64,000 nucleotides of DNA. It comes from Butyricimonas muris. Its GTDB lineage: Bacteria > Bacteroidota > Bacteroidia > Bacteroidales > Marinifilaceae. Under the pieces are notes generated by a model. That model did no database searches and had not been told where the DNA came from. It saw only the letters and a program-made list of their open reading frames with translations. Of this stretch, positions 43,953 to 53,263 are shown one piece after another. Position 1 is the stretch's first letter. Each line of letters starts with the position of its first letter. The translations under genes and the position numbers were made by a program. Location: the NCBI RefSeq assembly GCF_046365375.1, contig NZ_JBKEIT010000015.1, forward strand, positions 78,606 through 142,605, in the 5' to 3' direction.

Positions 43953-45815
43953 ATGAACTTTACAAACTTTATGAACCTTATGAACTACAACATACAGCAA
44001 TGGTTACCGACAACCAAAAAAGAAGTTGAACAGCGGGGTTGGAATAGTATCGATGTAATTCTCTTTTCCGGAGATGCTTACGTGGATCATCCCTCTTTTG
44101 GGGCAGCAGTTATCGGACGCCTGTTGGAATCATTGGGTTTGAAAGTGGCTATCGTCCCCCAACCCAACTGGCAAGACGATTTACGGGATTTCAAGAAATT
44201 AGGGAAACCCAATTTGTTTTTCGGTATTAGTCCGGGATGCATGGATTCCATGGTCAATCATTACACGGCAGCCAAGCGTCGCCGTTCGGATGACGCCTAC
44301 ACGCCCGGTAATCGTAGCGGGGCACGTCCCGATATGCCCACCATCGTTTATACCCGTATATTAAAAGAGTTATTCCCGGATACTCCCGTCATTATCGGGG
44401 GAATTGAAGCATCATTGCGTCGCTTCACGCATTACGATTATTGGAAAGATACACTTAAACCCTCTATCCTCTTTGAAAGTCAAGCAGATATGCTCGTGTA
44501 TGGCATGGGAGAAAAACCGCTTACCGAGCTTTGTCAAATGTTACGGAGAGGGATTCCTTTCCACAGTCTGACAAATATCCCACAAACCTGCGTGCTACGG
44601 GATAAGGAAGAAAAATACGCCACGAATAAAAGATGGCAAACCATTACTTTAGCGTCACACGAGGAATGCTTGACGGATAAAAAGAAATACGCCACGAATT
44701 TCCGGTATATCGAAGAAGAATCCAATAGTATTCACGCCGCCAAATTGATACAACCGATTGAGGACAAACTTATCATCGTGAACCCGCCCTATCCTCCCAT
44801 GACCACGGACGAGATAGATGCCGTTTACGATCTCCCGTTCACCCGATTGCCTCACCCGAAATACAAGGACAAGGAAATACCGGCATACAACATGATCCGA
44901 CATTCCATCACCCTGCATCGCGGATGTTTCGGGGGATGTGCCTTTTGCACGATCTCGGCTCATCAGGGAAAATTTATTGCTTCCCGTTCCGAACAATCCG
45001 TCTTGCGTGAAGTACAGCACGTGTGCGAGATGCCCGATTTCAAGGGAACCATATCCGACTTGGGGGGACCCTCTGCCAATATGTACGCGATGCGAGGCAA
45101 AGACTTGAACATTTGCGGACTGTGCAAACGTCCCTCCTGTCTGCACCCTACCGTGTGTAAAAATCTGAATACCGACCATTCGCACCTGTTACAGTTATAT
45201 AATAAGGTGCGGCAAGAACCGCGAGTGAAACACTGTTTTATAGGTTCGGGCATCCGCTATGATCTGGTTATGCACCGCACGGGTAACAGAGAAGTAGACT
45301 TGACAAACCGGGAATACCTCGAAACGGTCATTAAACACCATGTTTCCGGGCGCTTTAAAGTCGCACCGGAACATAGTTCTGACAACGTGTTGCATCTGAT
45401 GCGCAAACCCTCGTTCAAATTATTTCATGAATTGACAGCCCGCTTCAACGCGATCAATAAAAAAGAGCATTTAAAGCAACAAATCATACCTTATTTTATA
45501 TCTTCTCACCCGGGATGTAATCTCGTGGATATGGCAGAATTGGCCATCCTGACAAAAGAACTGGATTTCCGTTTGGAACAGGTGCAGGATTTTACACCCA
45601 CGCCCATGACATTAGCCACGGATATGTATTATTCCGGACTTCACCCCTACTCCTCGCGTAAGATTCAGTCTGCCAAGACAGAAACAGAGAAAAAACGTCA
45701 GAATATCTTCTTCTTCTGGTATAAAAGGGAATTCAAGGATGAAATTATCGGTATCTTGACGAAACTGAAAAGAAATGATATCGTAAAACGGTTATATTCA
45801 AATAAAAATAGATAA
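43953..45815 (+). CDS. YgiQ-family radical SAM protein
   Basis: A 611-620-residue protein of the UPF0313/YgiQ family: a B12-binding-like N-terminal part (WLPTTKKEVEQRGWNSIDV), the radical-SAM cluster motif in GCFGGCAFCTISAHQG near residue 330, and a conserved Cys-rich segment NICGLCKRPSCLHPTVC. Biochemical role undefined. Three in-frame ATGs (43953, 43971, 43980) arise from a TATGAAC-type repeat; the family's usual N-terminus favours 43980. Followed after 58 nt by a TPR lipoprotein gene. Confidence 0.92.
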   Translation: MNFTNFMNLMNYNIQQWLPTTKKEVEQRGWNSIDVILFSGDAYVDHPSFGAAVIGRLLESLGLKVAIVPQPNWQDDLRDFKKLGKPNLFFGISPGCMDSMVNHYTAAKRRRSDDAYTPGNRSGARPDMPTIVYTRILKELFPDTPVIIGGIEASLRRFTHYDYWKDTLKPSILFESQADMLVYGMGEKPLTELCQMLRRGIPFHSLTNIPQTCVLRDKEEKYATNKRWQTITLASHEECLTDKKKYATNFRYIEEESNSIHAAKLIQPIEDKLIIVNPPYPPMTTDEIDAVYDLPFTRLPHPKYKDKEIPAYNMIRHSITLHRGCFGGCAFCTISAHQGKFIASRSEQSVLREVQHVCEMPDFKGTISDLGGPSANMYAMRGKDLNICGLCKRPSCLHPTVCKNLNTDHSHLLQLYNKVRQEPRVKHCFIGSGIRYDLVMHRTGNREVDLTNREYLETVIKHHVSGRFKVAPEHSSDNVLHLMRKPSFKLFHELTARFNAINKKEHLKQQIIPYFISSHPGCNLVDMAELAILTKELDFRLEQVQDFTPTPMTLATDMYYSGLHPYSSRKIQSAKTETEKKRQNIFFFWYKREFKDEIIGILTKLKRNDIVKRLYSNKNR

Positions 45816-45873
45816 TTATTTATTATTTCACGATTAATCATTAACTTTGAATCACGTAATTATAAAAACAAAT

Positions 45874-46578
45874 ATGCGCCACTATATCTGGATAATGTTA
45901 TTTTTCATACTCACCTCGTGCTCACATCATCAAGCGGTGAAGAGTAACCGACGGGGTATGGATTACATTACCCGGGAACAACCCGGAAAGGCCTTACAGG
46001 AATTCAATAACGCCATCGCATTGGATCCGAATCTCTTTTCGGCTTACTATAACCGGGCTATTGCATTGGCAAACCTGAAACAACCCAAAGAAGCGCTGAA
46101 AGACATGAATTACGTGATTGCCAACGTACCCAATCATGCCATGGCATATTACAACCGGGGAATTATTCACGAGAATTTGGGCGAGGCTACTTTAGCGATA
46201 CAGGATTACAGTCATGCCATTAACCTGCAACCCGATTTACTGGAAGCTTACCATTACCGGGGGATTGTACGTTACGGGATGAAAGATTTGGACGGCGCAT
46301 TGGCAGACTACGAGAAAGCGATCTCGTTAGGACTAAAATCCAGTGCCGTATTCTTTAACCGGGGTGTCATCTTCCACCAAAAAGGACAATTAAGCAACGC
46401 TATTGAAAGTTACTCCCGTTCCATACAAATAGACCCCTCGAACGCGAAAGCCTATTACAACCGGGCTATATCCAAGCTAGTCGTTGATAATTACAAAGAA
46501 GCCCTCGAAGATCTCGAAATCTCGAAACGCCTCGGGTATCCTAAGGCGGCAGAAGTAATATCCCAATATTACCACTGA
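45874..46578 (+). CDS. Tetratricopeptide-repeat lipoprotein
   Basis: A 234-residue protein with a lipoprotein signal (FFILTSCSHH) followed by about six TPR units with the repeated AYYNRGIA/LxP pattern (SAYYNRAIALANLKQP, AMAYYNRGIIHENLG, AKAYYNRAISKLV). Likely a periplasmic or surface scaffold for protein-protein contacts. ATG 45874 is chosen over an upstream TTG. The 3' end overlaps the next, convergent gene by 10 nt. Confidence 0.85.
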   Translation: MRHYIWIMLFFILTSCSHHQAVKSNRRGMDYITREQPGKALQEFNNAIALDPNLFSAYYNRAIALANLKQPKEALKDMNYVIANVPNHAMAYYNRGIIHENLGEATLAIQDYSHAINLQPDLLEAYHYRGIVRYGMKDLDGALADYEKAISLGLKSSAVFFNRGVIFHQKGQLSNAIESYSRSIQIDPSNAKAYYNRAISKLVVDNYKEALEDLEISKRLGYPKAAEVISQYYH

Positions 46579-47714
46579 TCGTATCGTTTCATCAGTAATT
46601 CACTAAATGCTTTGTTAGCGTGTTTACACAGCTTGTCCCGATCAAGGTCCCAACACATATGAAATTCAGCATACCAAGACTTTTTCTTTTCTTGGAGTAC
46701 TTCTATCCACATATCAGCGAATTCTTCTTCTGTAATATCGGCTATTTCTACAACCTCTTCATTCTCTTTGAAAGATTTAAAAAAATTGTCTGCCCATAAT
46801 AGTATGAAATATTGTATGATCCCTCTCCTTTTCCCGCGTGTTTGGCGCAAATACAAATAGAGTATCTTCCCTATCCTGTCAAACACCGGTTCGTATTCAA
46901 TATATTGTAAAGAAAACAAAAGCATCACTTGGACGCCCCTCGTCAATGGCTCGTCCCATTTTTCCTTTTGCAGATAATCCGGGACATTGCAATATTGCAT
47001 ACAGTCCATCACACCCAACTCGGTCATTTCCAGTCTTTGATATCCATATCTGATACACCATTCTATCGTGTCTTCTTGTTCCGAATTCGAGAGTAAATAT
47101 CGCAAGCATAGTAATTTCCCGTGACCACTTAACGGTTCTATCAGTTTGATAAGAGTAACCTCCCATTCAGGTGTCATATTAAACAGTGCTATCCCGACAT
47201 AGAATGTGAATTCTTCATGCTGGCTGAGCGTGGTCAGTAAATTCAAATCTTTCTTATTACGAAGCATACCCACAAAAAGAATACCCAGCTTCACCACTTC
47301 CCGGTCCGGTGCTTTTCGAACCATCCAGTAAATTAATTCTATAGCATTATATTCAATCCTTATCTTTCTATCAGACAATTTTTCAAAAAACTCATCCATG
47401 TACCCTATGATGTGATGATCTTTCACCATATTATAGAACTCGACCTTATCCTCAAGACGCGCATGTTTTGAATAATTATCGAATAAATAAATCAACCGGT
47501 CAATAAACTTTGAGTTTATCTTAGGGTCCTCTCTATCTATCAACGAGTAATCATTATATCCCGGGGTATAATCCTTCCAATGTAGGTTATTCTCGCTAAC
47601 ATCCGGTAAATATCTATCCTTCTCATTCTTGTCTTTCAAATGGGCTTTTACATGCTCGAAAATAGGCGGTCGTCCCTCCCATGGTAACTTACCGCTAAAA
47701 GAATCTGTTTTCAT
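46569..47714 (-). CDS. Hypothetical alpha-helical protein
   Basis: A 381-residue soluble protein with no signal peptide. The N-terminus has a polar WEGRPPIFEHVKAHLKDKNE stretch; residues about 75-300 are regularly spaced amphipathic helices suggestive of a HEAT/ARM-like solenoid. No catalytic motif is recognised. More AT-rich than its neighbours. Function unknown. Confidence 0.6.
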   Translation of the reverse strand: MKTDSFSGKLPWEGRPPIFEHVKAHLKDKNEKDRYLPDVSENNLHWKDYTPGYNDYSLIDREDPKINSKFIDRLIYLFDNYSKHARLEDKVEFYNMVKDHHIIGYMDEFFEKLSDRKIRIEYNAIELIYWMVRKAPDREVVKLGILFVGMLRNKKDLNLLTTLSQHEEFTFYVGIALFNMTPEWEVTLIKLIEPLSGHGKLLCLRYLLSNSEQEDTIEWCIRYGYQRLEMTELGVMDCMQYCNVPDYLQKEKWDEPLTRGVQVMLLFSLQYIEYEPVFDRIGKILYLYLRQTRGKRRGIIQYFILLWADNFFKSFKENEEVVEIADITEEEFADMWIEVLQEKKKSWYAEFHMCWDLDRDKLCKHANKAFSELLMKRYDQW

Positions 47715-47777
47715 ATCATTGAATTTTAAAATTCCTCACCAATTTGTTCAAAATTACAAAAAAAACGGCATAAAAAA

Positions 47778-47806
47778 AAGAAGGCTAAGTAAATCTTAGC
47801 CCTCTT
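47778..47806. terminator. Terminator of the TPR secreted-protein gene
   Basis: Stem AAGAAGGCTAAG (47778-47789) / CTTAGCCCTCTT (47795-47806), one mismatch, 5-nt loop; an A run at 47772-47779 supplies the U tract for the minus strand. Confidence 0.8.
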
Positions 47807-47826
47807 CCTCTTTAGCAAGACTATCT

Positions 47827-48594
47827 TTAACTTTGAGGAGTTGTCAATTTTGTCATGGCGTCCTTTACTTCCTTTAGAACCTCAGGAGCTTCCACGTTCT
47901 TCGGGTCAGCACTCATGGCTTCAACCAAGAACCCTTGGGCTTTTTTAAACTCTGCCATTGCTTTTGCTTTTCCTGCTTCGTATTTATCATTTTCCTTGTT
48001 AGCGAAAGGAGTCGCTTCTTGAAGAATAGCGGCACCGTTATTAAAATACAAAGTACCTAAACTAACCAATCCTTGAGCTTTAAAACCTTTGTCACTCATG
48101 TTGGCTATTTTCTGGTAATTCTCGGCAGCCTTGGCAATATTATTCGCCTTTTGGAATTTCTGCCCTTCTTTCAAGAAATACACGGCATATGTTCTCATCA
48201 AAGCGGAATTCTGTCCCGGAGTCGCCTTGATACCTTCTTCCAGTGTTTTAATCATCTGGTCTGTTTTCTTCAAGTTCTTCTCGGCATCTGCTTTGCCGGC
48301 ATAGGAATCTTTTAATTTGTATTTATTCGCGATAGACATCGTGAAATACTTCTCGGCAGCCACGTAATCTTTCAGTTTATTAGCACAAACAGCCACGTTG
48401 TAAACACTGGCGTCATCTTTAAAATCTATTGCTTTTAAATAATTCTCCCAATTGGTAAATGCTTCCTTGTAATTTTTTGCTTTCCATGCGGCATTTCCCG
48501 CATTCTTTAATTTACCTGCTTCTTCTTCCGTCGTTTGTGCTGCAAGTGTTCCCACAAAAAAGCTTACTAGAACAAATAAAAGTAGTTTTTTCAT
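47827..48594 (-). CDS. Secreted tetratricopeptide-repeat protein
   Basis: A 255-residue protein with a signal peptide ending TLAAQ (MKKLLLFVLVSFFVGTLAAQ) and at least three TPR-like units (AGNAAWKAKNYKEAFTNWENYL, SVYNVAVCANKLKDYVAAEKYF, KAAENYQKIANMSDKGF). No lipobox, so it is probably periplasmic. ATG 48594 is used because the signal peptide starts there; an upstream ATG at 48657 is poorly placed. Common in Bacteroidales; specific role unknown. Confidence 0.8.
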   Translation of the reverse strand: MKKLLLFVLVSFFVGTLAAQTTEEEAGKLKNAGNAAWKAKNYKEAFTNWENYLKAIDFKDDASVYNVAVCANKLKDYVAAEKYFTMSIANKYKLKDSYAGKADAEKNLKKTDQMIKTLEEGIKATPGQNSALMRTYAVYFLKEGQKFQKANNIAKAAENYQKIANMSDKGFKAQGLVSLGTLYFNNGAAILQEATPFANKENDKYEAGKAKAMAEFKKAQGFLVEAMSADPKNVEAPEVLKEVKDAMTKLTTPQS

Positions 48595-48706
48595 AATCCT
48601 CTGAGTTTTGTATTTTACGTGATAAATTTCATTATTCATGCCCCTAAGATAACACACTCTTAAGAAAAATCAAAAGCCTCTTAACTTATTTTTCACATTT
48701 ATGAGT

Positions 48707-49180
48707 TCATTTTACGCTATCTGACTGATAAAGAAGTGACAAAATTTTCTTCAACCCAATCTCGTCTTCCTTGTCAAATGCCGATAAATGATCGCTATCC
48801 ACGTCTAAACAACCGAAAATAACCCCTTTTTGATCTCTTAACGGGATTACAATTTCACTTTTTGAAGCCGCATTACACGCGATATGTCCGGGAAACTCTT
48901 CCACATTATCCACGATAACGGTTTCTCCCGAATTAATAGCCGCCCAACAAACACCCCCGTTACGCAATTTCTGACAAGCCACGGGACCTTGGTATGAACG
49001 CACGATCAATTCTCCGTCTATCAACACGTACACCCCCGTCCAAAAAAAAGATTGCATCTTGTGATGCAACACCGCCTCCATGGTCGCCAGTCGAGCCCAA
49101 ACATCTTCCGTCGACTGAATGTACTGCTTGATTTGTTCGTACAAACGATCGTATTTGGCTAGTTTCTTAGATTGATCCAT
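48707..49180 (-). CDS. msrC: Free methionine-(R)-sulfoxide reductase (GAF domain)
   Basis: A 157-residue single GAF domain with the cysteine pattern of fRMsr enzymes: ACQKLRNGGVCWAAI and HIACNAASKSEIVIPL, followed by FGCLDVDSDHLSAFD. These enzymes reduce free methionine-R-sulfoxide using a Cys relay, part of oxidative-stress defence. Length and spacing of the cysteines agree with the family. Confidence 0.9.
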   Translation of the reverse strand: MDQSKKLAKYDRLYEQIKQYIQSTEDVWARLATMEAVLHHKMQSFFWTGVYVLIDGELIVRSYQGPVACQKLRNGGVCWAAINSGETVIVDNVEEFPGHIACNAASKSEIVIPLRDQKGVIFGCLDVDSDHLSAFDKEDEIGLKKILSLLYQSDSVK

Positions 49181-49187
49181 ATATTAA

Positions 49188-49260
49188 TTTCTGATTTGCG
49201 AATTACGATTTATGATTCCGGAGAGCTACATCGCAAATCTGAAATCATAAATCGTAAATT
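49188..49260. repeat. Two interleaved inverted repeats upstream of msrC
   Basis: GATTTGCG (49193-49200) is complementary to CGCAAATC (49232-49239), and AATTACGATTTATGATT (49201-49217) to 49243-49260 with one inserted base. The arms run A-B-A'-B', so both pairs cannot form one nested hairpin. Confidence 0.6.
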
Positions 49261-49269
49261 AGAGCGTTA

Positions 49270-50721
49270 TTAAAGTTTTTCCAAAATATCAACCAAATGC
49301 TGCCACCACATTTCCACAGTCTTGATATTTATCTTTTCGTCCGGCGAGTGTACGCCCCGTAAAGTCGGTCCGAAAGAAACCATATCCATGTTCGGGTATT
49401 TCTCGAGGAACAAACCACACTCCAACCCGGCATGGATAGAACGCACGATAGGTGCTTTGCCGAACAAACGTTTGTATGACTCCACAGCCACTTTTACCAC
49501 GGGAGAATCCGGATTCGGAGCCCAACCGGGATAACCTTCTCCATGTTCTACCTTGGCTCCTGCCAGCGTGAATACGGACTCAACCATATTCGCGATATTG
49601 AATTTCTCCGAATTTACATCACTGCGCTGGGAAGTCGTGATTAAAATGTTGTTCGGTTCATTAAACCGGACTGCTGCCAGATTCGTGGATGTTTCCACCA
49701 ATCCCGGCATACGATAACTCATGGAGAAAACCCCGTGCGGACATGCATACAATGAATTAAGCAATGCATTAGTGCTTTTTGCCGTCAGCACTTCCGCGGG
49801 AACATCATCAGATTCCAATGCCAACTGTAAACCCGACTCGGTAATCTTCCACACGTTTTCCATTTCCGCCGCGTAAACATTAAAATCCGCTCTCACGTTT
49901 TCACGATATTGATCTTTAAAGGTGATCACGGCAGAAGCCTCGCGAGCGATAGCGTTACGCAAATTTCCTCCCTCGAGAACAGAAACCCGTACTCCATACT
50001 TCCGGTTCAGATCCCACACGAACCGATTCAGTATTTTAATGGCATTTCCTCTACCTTTATTAATATCGTCACCGGAGTGACCTCCTTGTAATCCTTTTAC
50101 CTGTATTTTCACGGCGAAAGAATTTGCCGGAGTCTTTTCCGTTTCATATCCCATATTAATAACGGTATCGATACCTCCCGCGCAACCGATGAACATCTCT
50201 CCTTCATCTTCCGAATCAAGATTTAAAAGGATATTACCACTCAGGAAACCCGGTTGCAAAGCAAATGCACCTGTCAATCCGGTTTCCTCATCCACGGTAA
50301 ACAAACATTCGATAGGACCATGAGCAATATCCGTAGAGGTCAACACGGCCATTTGCGCAGCCATACCGATTCCGTCGTCCGCACCCAAAGTAGTTCCTTT
50401 AGCACGTACCCACTCCCCATCCACGTAAGGTAATATAGGATCTTTATCGAAATCATGTATCGTATCGGAATTTTTCTCGCATACCATATCCATATGTGCT
50501 TGCAATATCACGGTCGGGGCATTCTCCCGTCCTTTTGTTGCCGGCTTCTTGATCAACACGTTTCCGGCATCATCTCTTTTTGCCTCTAAACCATGCTTGC
50601 TTGCCCAATCCAACATGTAAGCAATAATCTTTTCTTCTTTTTTAGAAGGGCGGGGAACTTGACAAATTTCTTCAAAATATCCCCAAACAGCTTCTGGTTT
50701 TAATCCTTGAAAAACACCCAT
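49270..50721 (-). CDS. pepD: Aminoacyl-histidine dipeptidase (M20C)
   Basis: A 483-residue di-zinc exopeptidase cleaving Xaa-His dipeptides. Metal-site motifs: LQAHMDMVCEKNSD, TLGADDGIGMA, VDEETGLTGA with the catalytic Glu, and NLDSEDEGEMFIGCAGG; a C-terminal IHAGLECG provides the last ligand region. Length fits M20C. It could supply histidine to the hut pathway, but nothing in the local context shows this. Confidence 0.95.
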   Translation of the reverse strand: MGVFQGLKPEAVWGYFEEICQVPRPSKKEEKIIAYMLDWASKHGLEAKRDDAGNVLIKKPATKGRENAPTVILQAHMDMVCEKNSDTIHDFDKDPILPYVDGEWVRAKGTTLGADDGIGMAAQMAVLTSTDIAHGPIECLFTVDEETGLTGAFALQPGFLSGNILLNLDSEDEGEMFIGCAGGIDTVINMGYETEKTPANSFAVKIQVKGLQGGHSGDDINKGRGNAIKILNRFVWDLNRKYGVRVSVLEGGNLRNAIAREASAVITFKDQYRENVRADFNVYAAEMENVWKITESGLQLALESDDVPAEVLTAKSTNALLNSLYACPHGVFSMSYRMPGLVETSTNLAAVRFNEPNNILITTSQRSDVNSEKFNIANMVESVFTLAGAKVEHGEGYPGWAPNPDSPVVKVAVESYKRLFGKAPIVRSIHAGLECGLFLEKYPNMDMVSFGPTLRGVHSPDEKINIKTVEMWWQHLVDILEKL

Positions 50722-50856
50722 AGTGATTTTAAATTTATGATTTTAGATTTATGATTTTTGTTCGCCTTCGGCGAGTTACAAGTTACATTTGCCTTCTGCA
50801 AGTTGGTTACTCGCATTTCATTTTCAATTTTCAATTCTCCATTTTCAATTGTTTCA
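50722..50856. repeat. Intergenic short-repeat patch between marR and pepD
   Basis: Contains ATTTATGATTTTAGATTTATGATTT-like tandem units, a GTTACAAGTTAC unit and TTTTCAATTTTCAATT. The first class matches the inverted repeat next to msrC; the last recurs around nrnA. Non-coding. Confidence 0.45.
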
Positions 50857-51273
50857 TTATACATTCAGTTTCTTCAACACCCAAATGGCAGACTTCAACT
50901 CTTGCGAAGACAGGGTGAAACTCATGTCCGTGTGCACCTGCTCTTCTATCTGCTCCAATGCGTGACGGGAATCAATTCCTTTTTCCGTCAGAACGACAAA
51001 ATTATTCCGCTTGTCCTCTTTGCACATTTTTCGTTGAACGTATCCTCTTTTCTGTAAGGTGTTCAACAATTTAGTGACATTATATTTGTCCTTTTGAAGT
51101 TGTTTGGAAATGGTTTGTTGGTTCACGTTATCTTTTGCCCACAACACTTGCAAAAGCTCGTATTGCTCCCGGCTGATATCATAACCGGCATTTTGAAAAC
51201 TACGATTCAGCATTTTCGTGTAACCTCTTTCCGCCTTGCTCAAAAGGGCTACCAGTTCACTTAGTTCGGTCAT
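50857..51273 (-). CDS. MarR-family transcriptional regulator
   Basis: A 138-residue winged-helix regulator: EQYELLQVLWAKDNVNQQTISKQLQKDKYNVTKLLNTL spans the recognition helix (about residues 36-73), followed by the wing CKEDKRNNFVVLTEKG. Its promoter candidate TAAGTTTG (51305-51298) is followed by a TTGCAT...ATGCA inverted repeat, suggesting autorepression. Target genes and ligand unknown. Confidence 0.9.
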   Translation of the reverse strand: MTELSELVALLSKAERGYTKMLNRSFQNAGYDISREQYELLQVLWAKDNVNQQTISKQLQKDKYNVTKLLNTLQKRGYVQRKMCKEDKRNNFVVLTEKGIDSRHALEQIEEQVHTDMSFTLSSQELKSAIWVLKKLNV

Positions 51274-51278
51274 AGTCG

Positions 51279-51300
51279 TTGCATTTTATACTATGCACAA
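51279..51300. promoter_or_regulatory. Putative MarR operator
   Basis: TTGCAT (51279-51284) and ATGCA-C-AA (51293-51300) form an imperfect palindrome between the -7 box and the marR start. Confidence 0.4.
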
Positions 51301-51356
51301 ACTTAATTATTTTTTCCGAAAATAAATACTTCAAGCAAGATTATTTCTCTCGAAAA

Positions 51357-51686
51357 TTACTTGATAATCTCCCCGTTCTCGTAATATCGCTCCGGTGACA
51401 AGAAAGAAAAATAGACATCACTCTCCGGATATCCGGCTTCTTGTAAACTCTGGTACACGATCTTAGCTAAAGCATCCTGTTGTTCTTTCGGGCGTTCGAA
51501 ATACTCGATCTCCACGAACGGATACGCCTGCAAATGATCCTCCCCGGACACAAAAGAGGAATGCACCACCTCCAATACAACCGTTTCCCGGGGACATCCC
51601 AAGGTACTTACAATCTCGGAAATCAACCGCTCGCCTACCCGAGCCAATTTCTCTTTTTCTATGGCATGAAATCTCAAAAAAGGCAT
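51357..51686 (-). CDS. DUF1904 family protein
   Basis: A 109-residue protein starting MPFLRFHAIEKEKL, with FVEIEYFERPKEQQDALAKI in the middle. This matches the tautomerase-like DUF1904 family by start and length; an N-terminal catalytic proline (Pro2) is present as in tautomerases. Activity not established. Confidence 0.7.
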   Translation of the reverse strand: MPFLRFHAIEKEKLARVGERLISEIVSTLGCPRETVVLEVVHSSFVSGEDHLQAYPFVEIEYFERPKEQQDALAKIVYQSLQEAGYPESDVYFSFLSPERYYENGEIIK

Positions 51687-51707
51687 AACTATTAATTGAA
51701 AATGCAG

Positions 51708-51828
51708 AATTGAAAATTGAAAATGATCCTCTATCCTGCAAGATTAAACATTTTAACTTCAATGGAATATTTTCATTATATCTCCCGTAAAGAAATAATT
51801 CTCCACTTTCAATTTTCAATTTTCAATT
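51708..51828. repeat. 17-bp inverted repeat flanking the gap after nrnA
   Basis: AATTGAAAATTGAAAAT at 51708-51724 is perfectly repeated in inverted form at 51812-51828; the second arm forms the last codons of nrnA (QLKIEN). Similar units occur at about 50820-50850. Confidence 0.6.
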
Positions 51829-52828
51829 GTTTGAAAAACCATTCAGATGTTTCCCGTACTTTCTGTACTACATCGTTTAACGGTAACGGCATTTGTCCCC
51901 CCGCGGCATTCAAGTGTCCTCCCCCGTTAAAATATTCCTTCGCCCACAAATTCACGGGTATATTTCCTTTTGAACGGAATGATAATTTCACTTTATCCTT
52001 ACGTTCCGTGATCTGCACGGAAACCAATATCTCTTCTATTGACAGCGGGATATTCACCAGACCTTCCAAATCCCCGTCCTTGTAATTATAGACATCCAAT
52101 TCCTGCAAAGTAATCGGAATAACGGCAACCGGAAAATGTTCATCTATCGTGAGTTTATTCAAAAGACAATTTCCCGTCAATCTCAATCGAGAGAGCGTGT
52201 TACGCTGGTAAAGTTGCTCATGCACGTAATCCTTGTCCAGCCCCAAGGCTAATAAATCGGCAATCACCCGGTAGGTTTCTGGATGAGAAGAATTATGACT
52301 CAAACCGCCCGTATCCGTTGAAATCCCGGCATATATGGCATTGGCTATATCCGTATCAATGATCTCTTTTCCCCATATCCCGGAAATCACGTTGTACAAC
52401 AATTCGCACGTGGAAGAAACACTGGTATCGGAAATCCGATAAGTCACCTCGTCCGGATCGGGATGATGATCTATCATGATCGTTTCCCCCTTGAATTCCC
52501 TCACGAAAGGCTCCAAATCCCCTTCTCTCGCTATGGTATTATGATCCAGCATAAACAATACATCCGCTTTTCTCAACCACTGTTTACACTCTTTCTGTCT
52601 ATTCTGGAAAGAAATGGCATCCGGTATACGTTTCAACCACTTCAAATAATCCGGTATATAATCACACGTCATCAATTGCGCGTTGATCCCGACTTTATCC
52701 AACACTTGCCACAAGGCTGAACACGATCCCGCCGCATCCCCGTCAGGTGAAATATGAGGTATAATAACAACATTCAAATTTTTGACTGCCAGTCTTTCTT
52801 TTATCTTCTCGATGATTTCTTCGTACAT
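51809..52828 (-). CDS. nrnA: DHH-family phosphoesterase (NrnA-like oligoribonuclease/pAp phosphatase)
   Basis: A 339-residue protein: the DHH domain shows PHISPDGDAAGS, LDHN and MIDHHPDPDE, and the DHHA1 domain ends with YFNGGGHLNAAGGQMP. NrnA degrades nano-RNAs and 3'-phosphoadenosine 5'-phosphate. The C-terminus is encoded within an intergenic-type repeat, which may have changed the last residues. A TATCTTTG box at 52897-52890 (minus strand) is the best -7 candidate. Confidence 0.92.
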   Translation of the reverse strand: MYEEIIEKIKERLAVKNLNVVIIPHISPDGDAAGSCSALWQVLDKVGINAQLMTCDYIPDYLKWLKRIPDAISFQNRQKECKQWLRKADVLFMLDHNTIAREGDLEPFVREFKGETIMIDHHPDPDEVTYRISDTSVSSTCELLYNVISGIWGKEIIDTDIANAIYAGISTDTGGLSHNSSHPETYRVIADLLALGLDKDYVHEQLYQRNTLSRLRLTGNCLLNKLTIDEHFPVAVIPITLQELDVYNYKDGDLEGLVNIPLSIEEILVSVQITERKDKVKLSFRSKGNIPVNLWAKEYFNGGGHLNAAGGQMPLPLNDVVQKVRETSEWFFKQLKIEN

Positions 52829-53245
52829 TCTATCTAATTTTCGAATTCCCGCAAAAATAGGAAAAAACTACATTTATAACGTGTAATCTCAAAGATAAAA
52901 ATACAAACACTGATTATTCTACACCTGAATTATCCCTAAATCAAGTGAATGACAATTCCAAACATGGAATTTTGAGGATTAAATAGTCCATTTGAATTTA
53001 AATAAACCAACGTTTTATTATATTACAAATATAAGCTATTTATTGGGAATCTCGAAGATTTTTTTCATCTGTTTAAATTTTTCATTTTCAACATGAAAAG
53101 AAAAAAATGAATCTTTAAAAGGACATATTCAGAATCCTAAATTTTGAATATTATCAAACGTTCCTTTTATGATTACATAAAACAACAGTTAAACACCTAA
53201 TATACAGCAAATAAAATATTTGTTTTAAAAATCTATTAACCACGA
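52829..53245. other. AT-rich non-coding gap between nrnA and the ECF sigma gene
   Basis: About 420 nt with the nrnA -7 candidate (52890-52897), oligo-A/T stretches and no coding frame, RNA gene or repeat that I can support. Confidence 0.55.
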
Positions 53246-53263
53246 GTGGACGCTACTATTATT

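Noticed and set aside
44655..45185. 176-codon frame opposite ygiQ
   Set aside because: Antisense shadow of the radical-SAM gene.
53246..53263. GTG start for the ECF sigma gene
   Set aside because: ATG 53264 fits the usual N-terminus of this sigma class and avoids a rare start.
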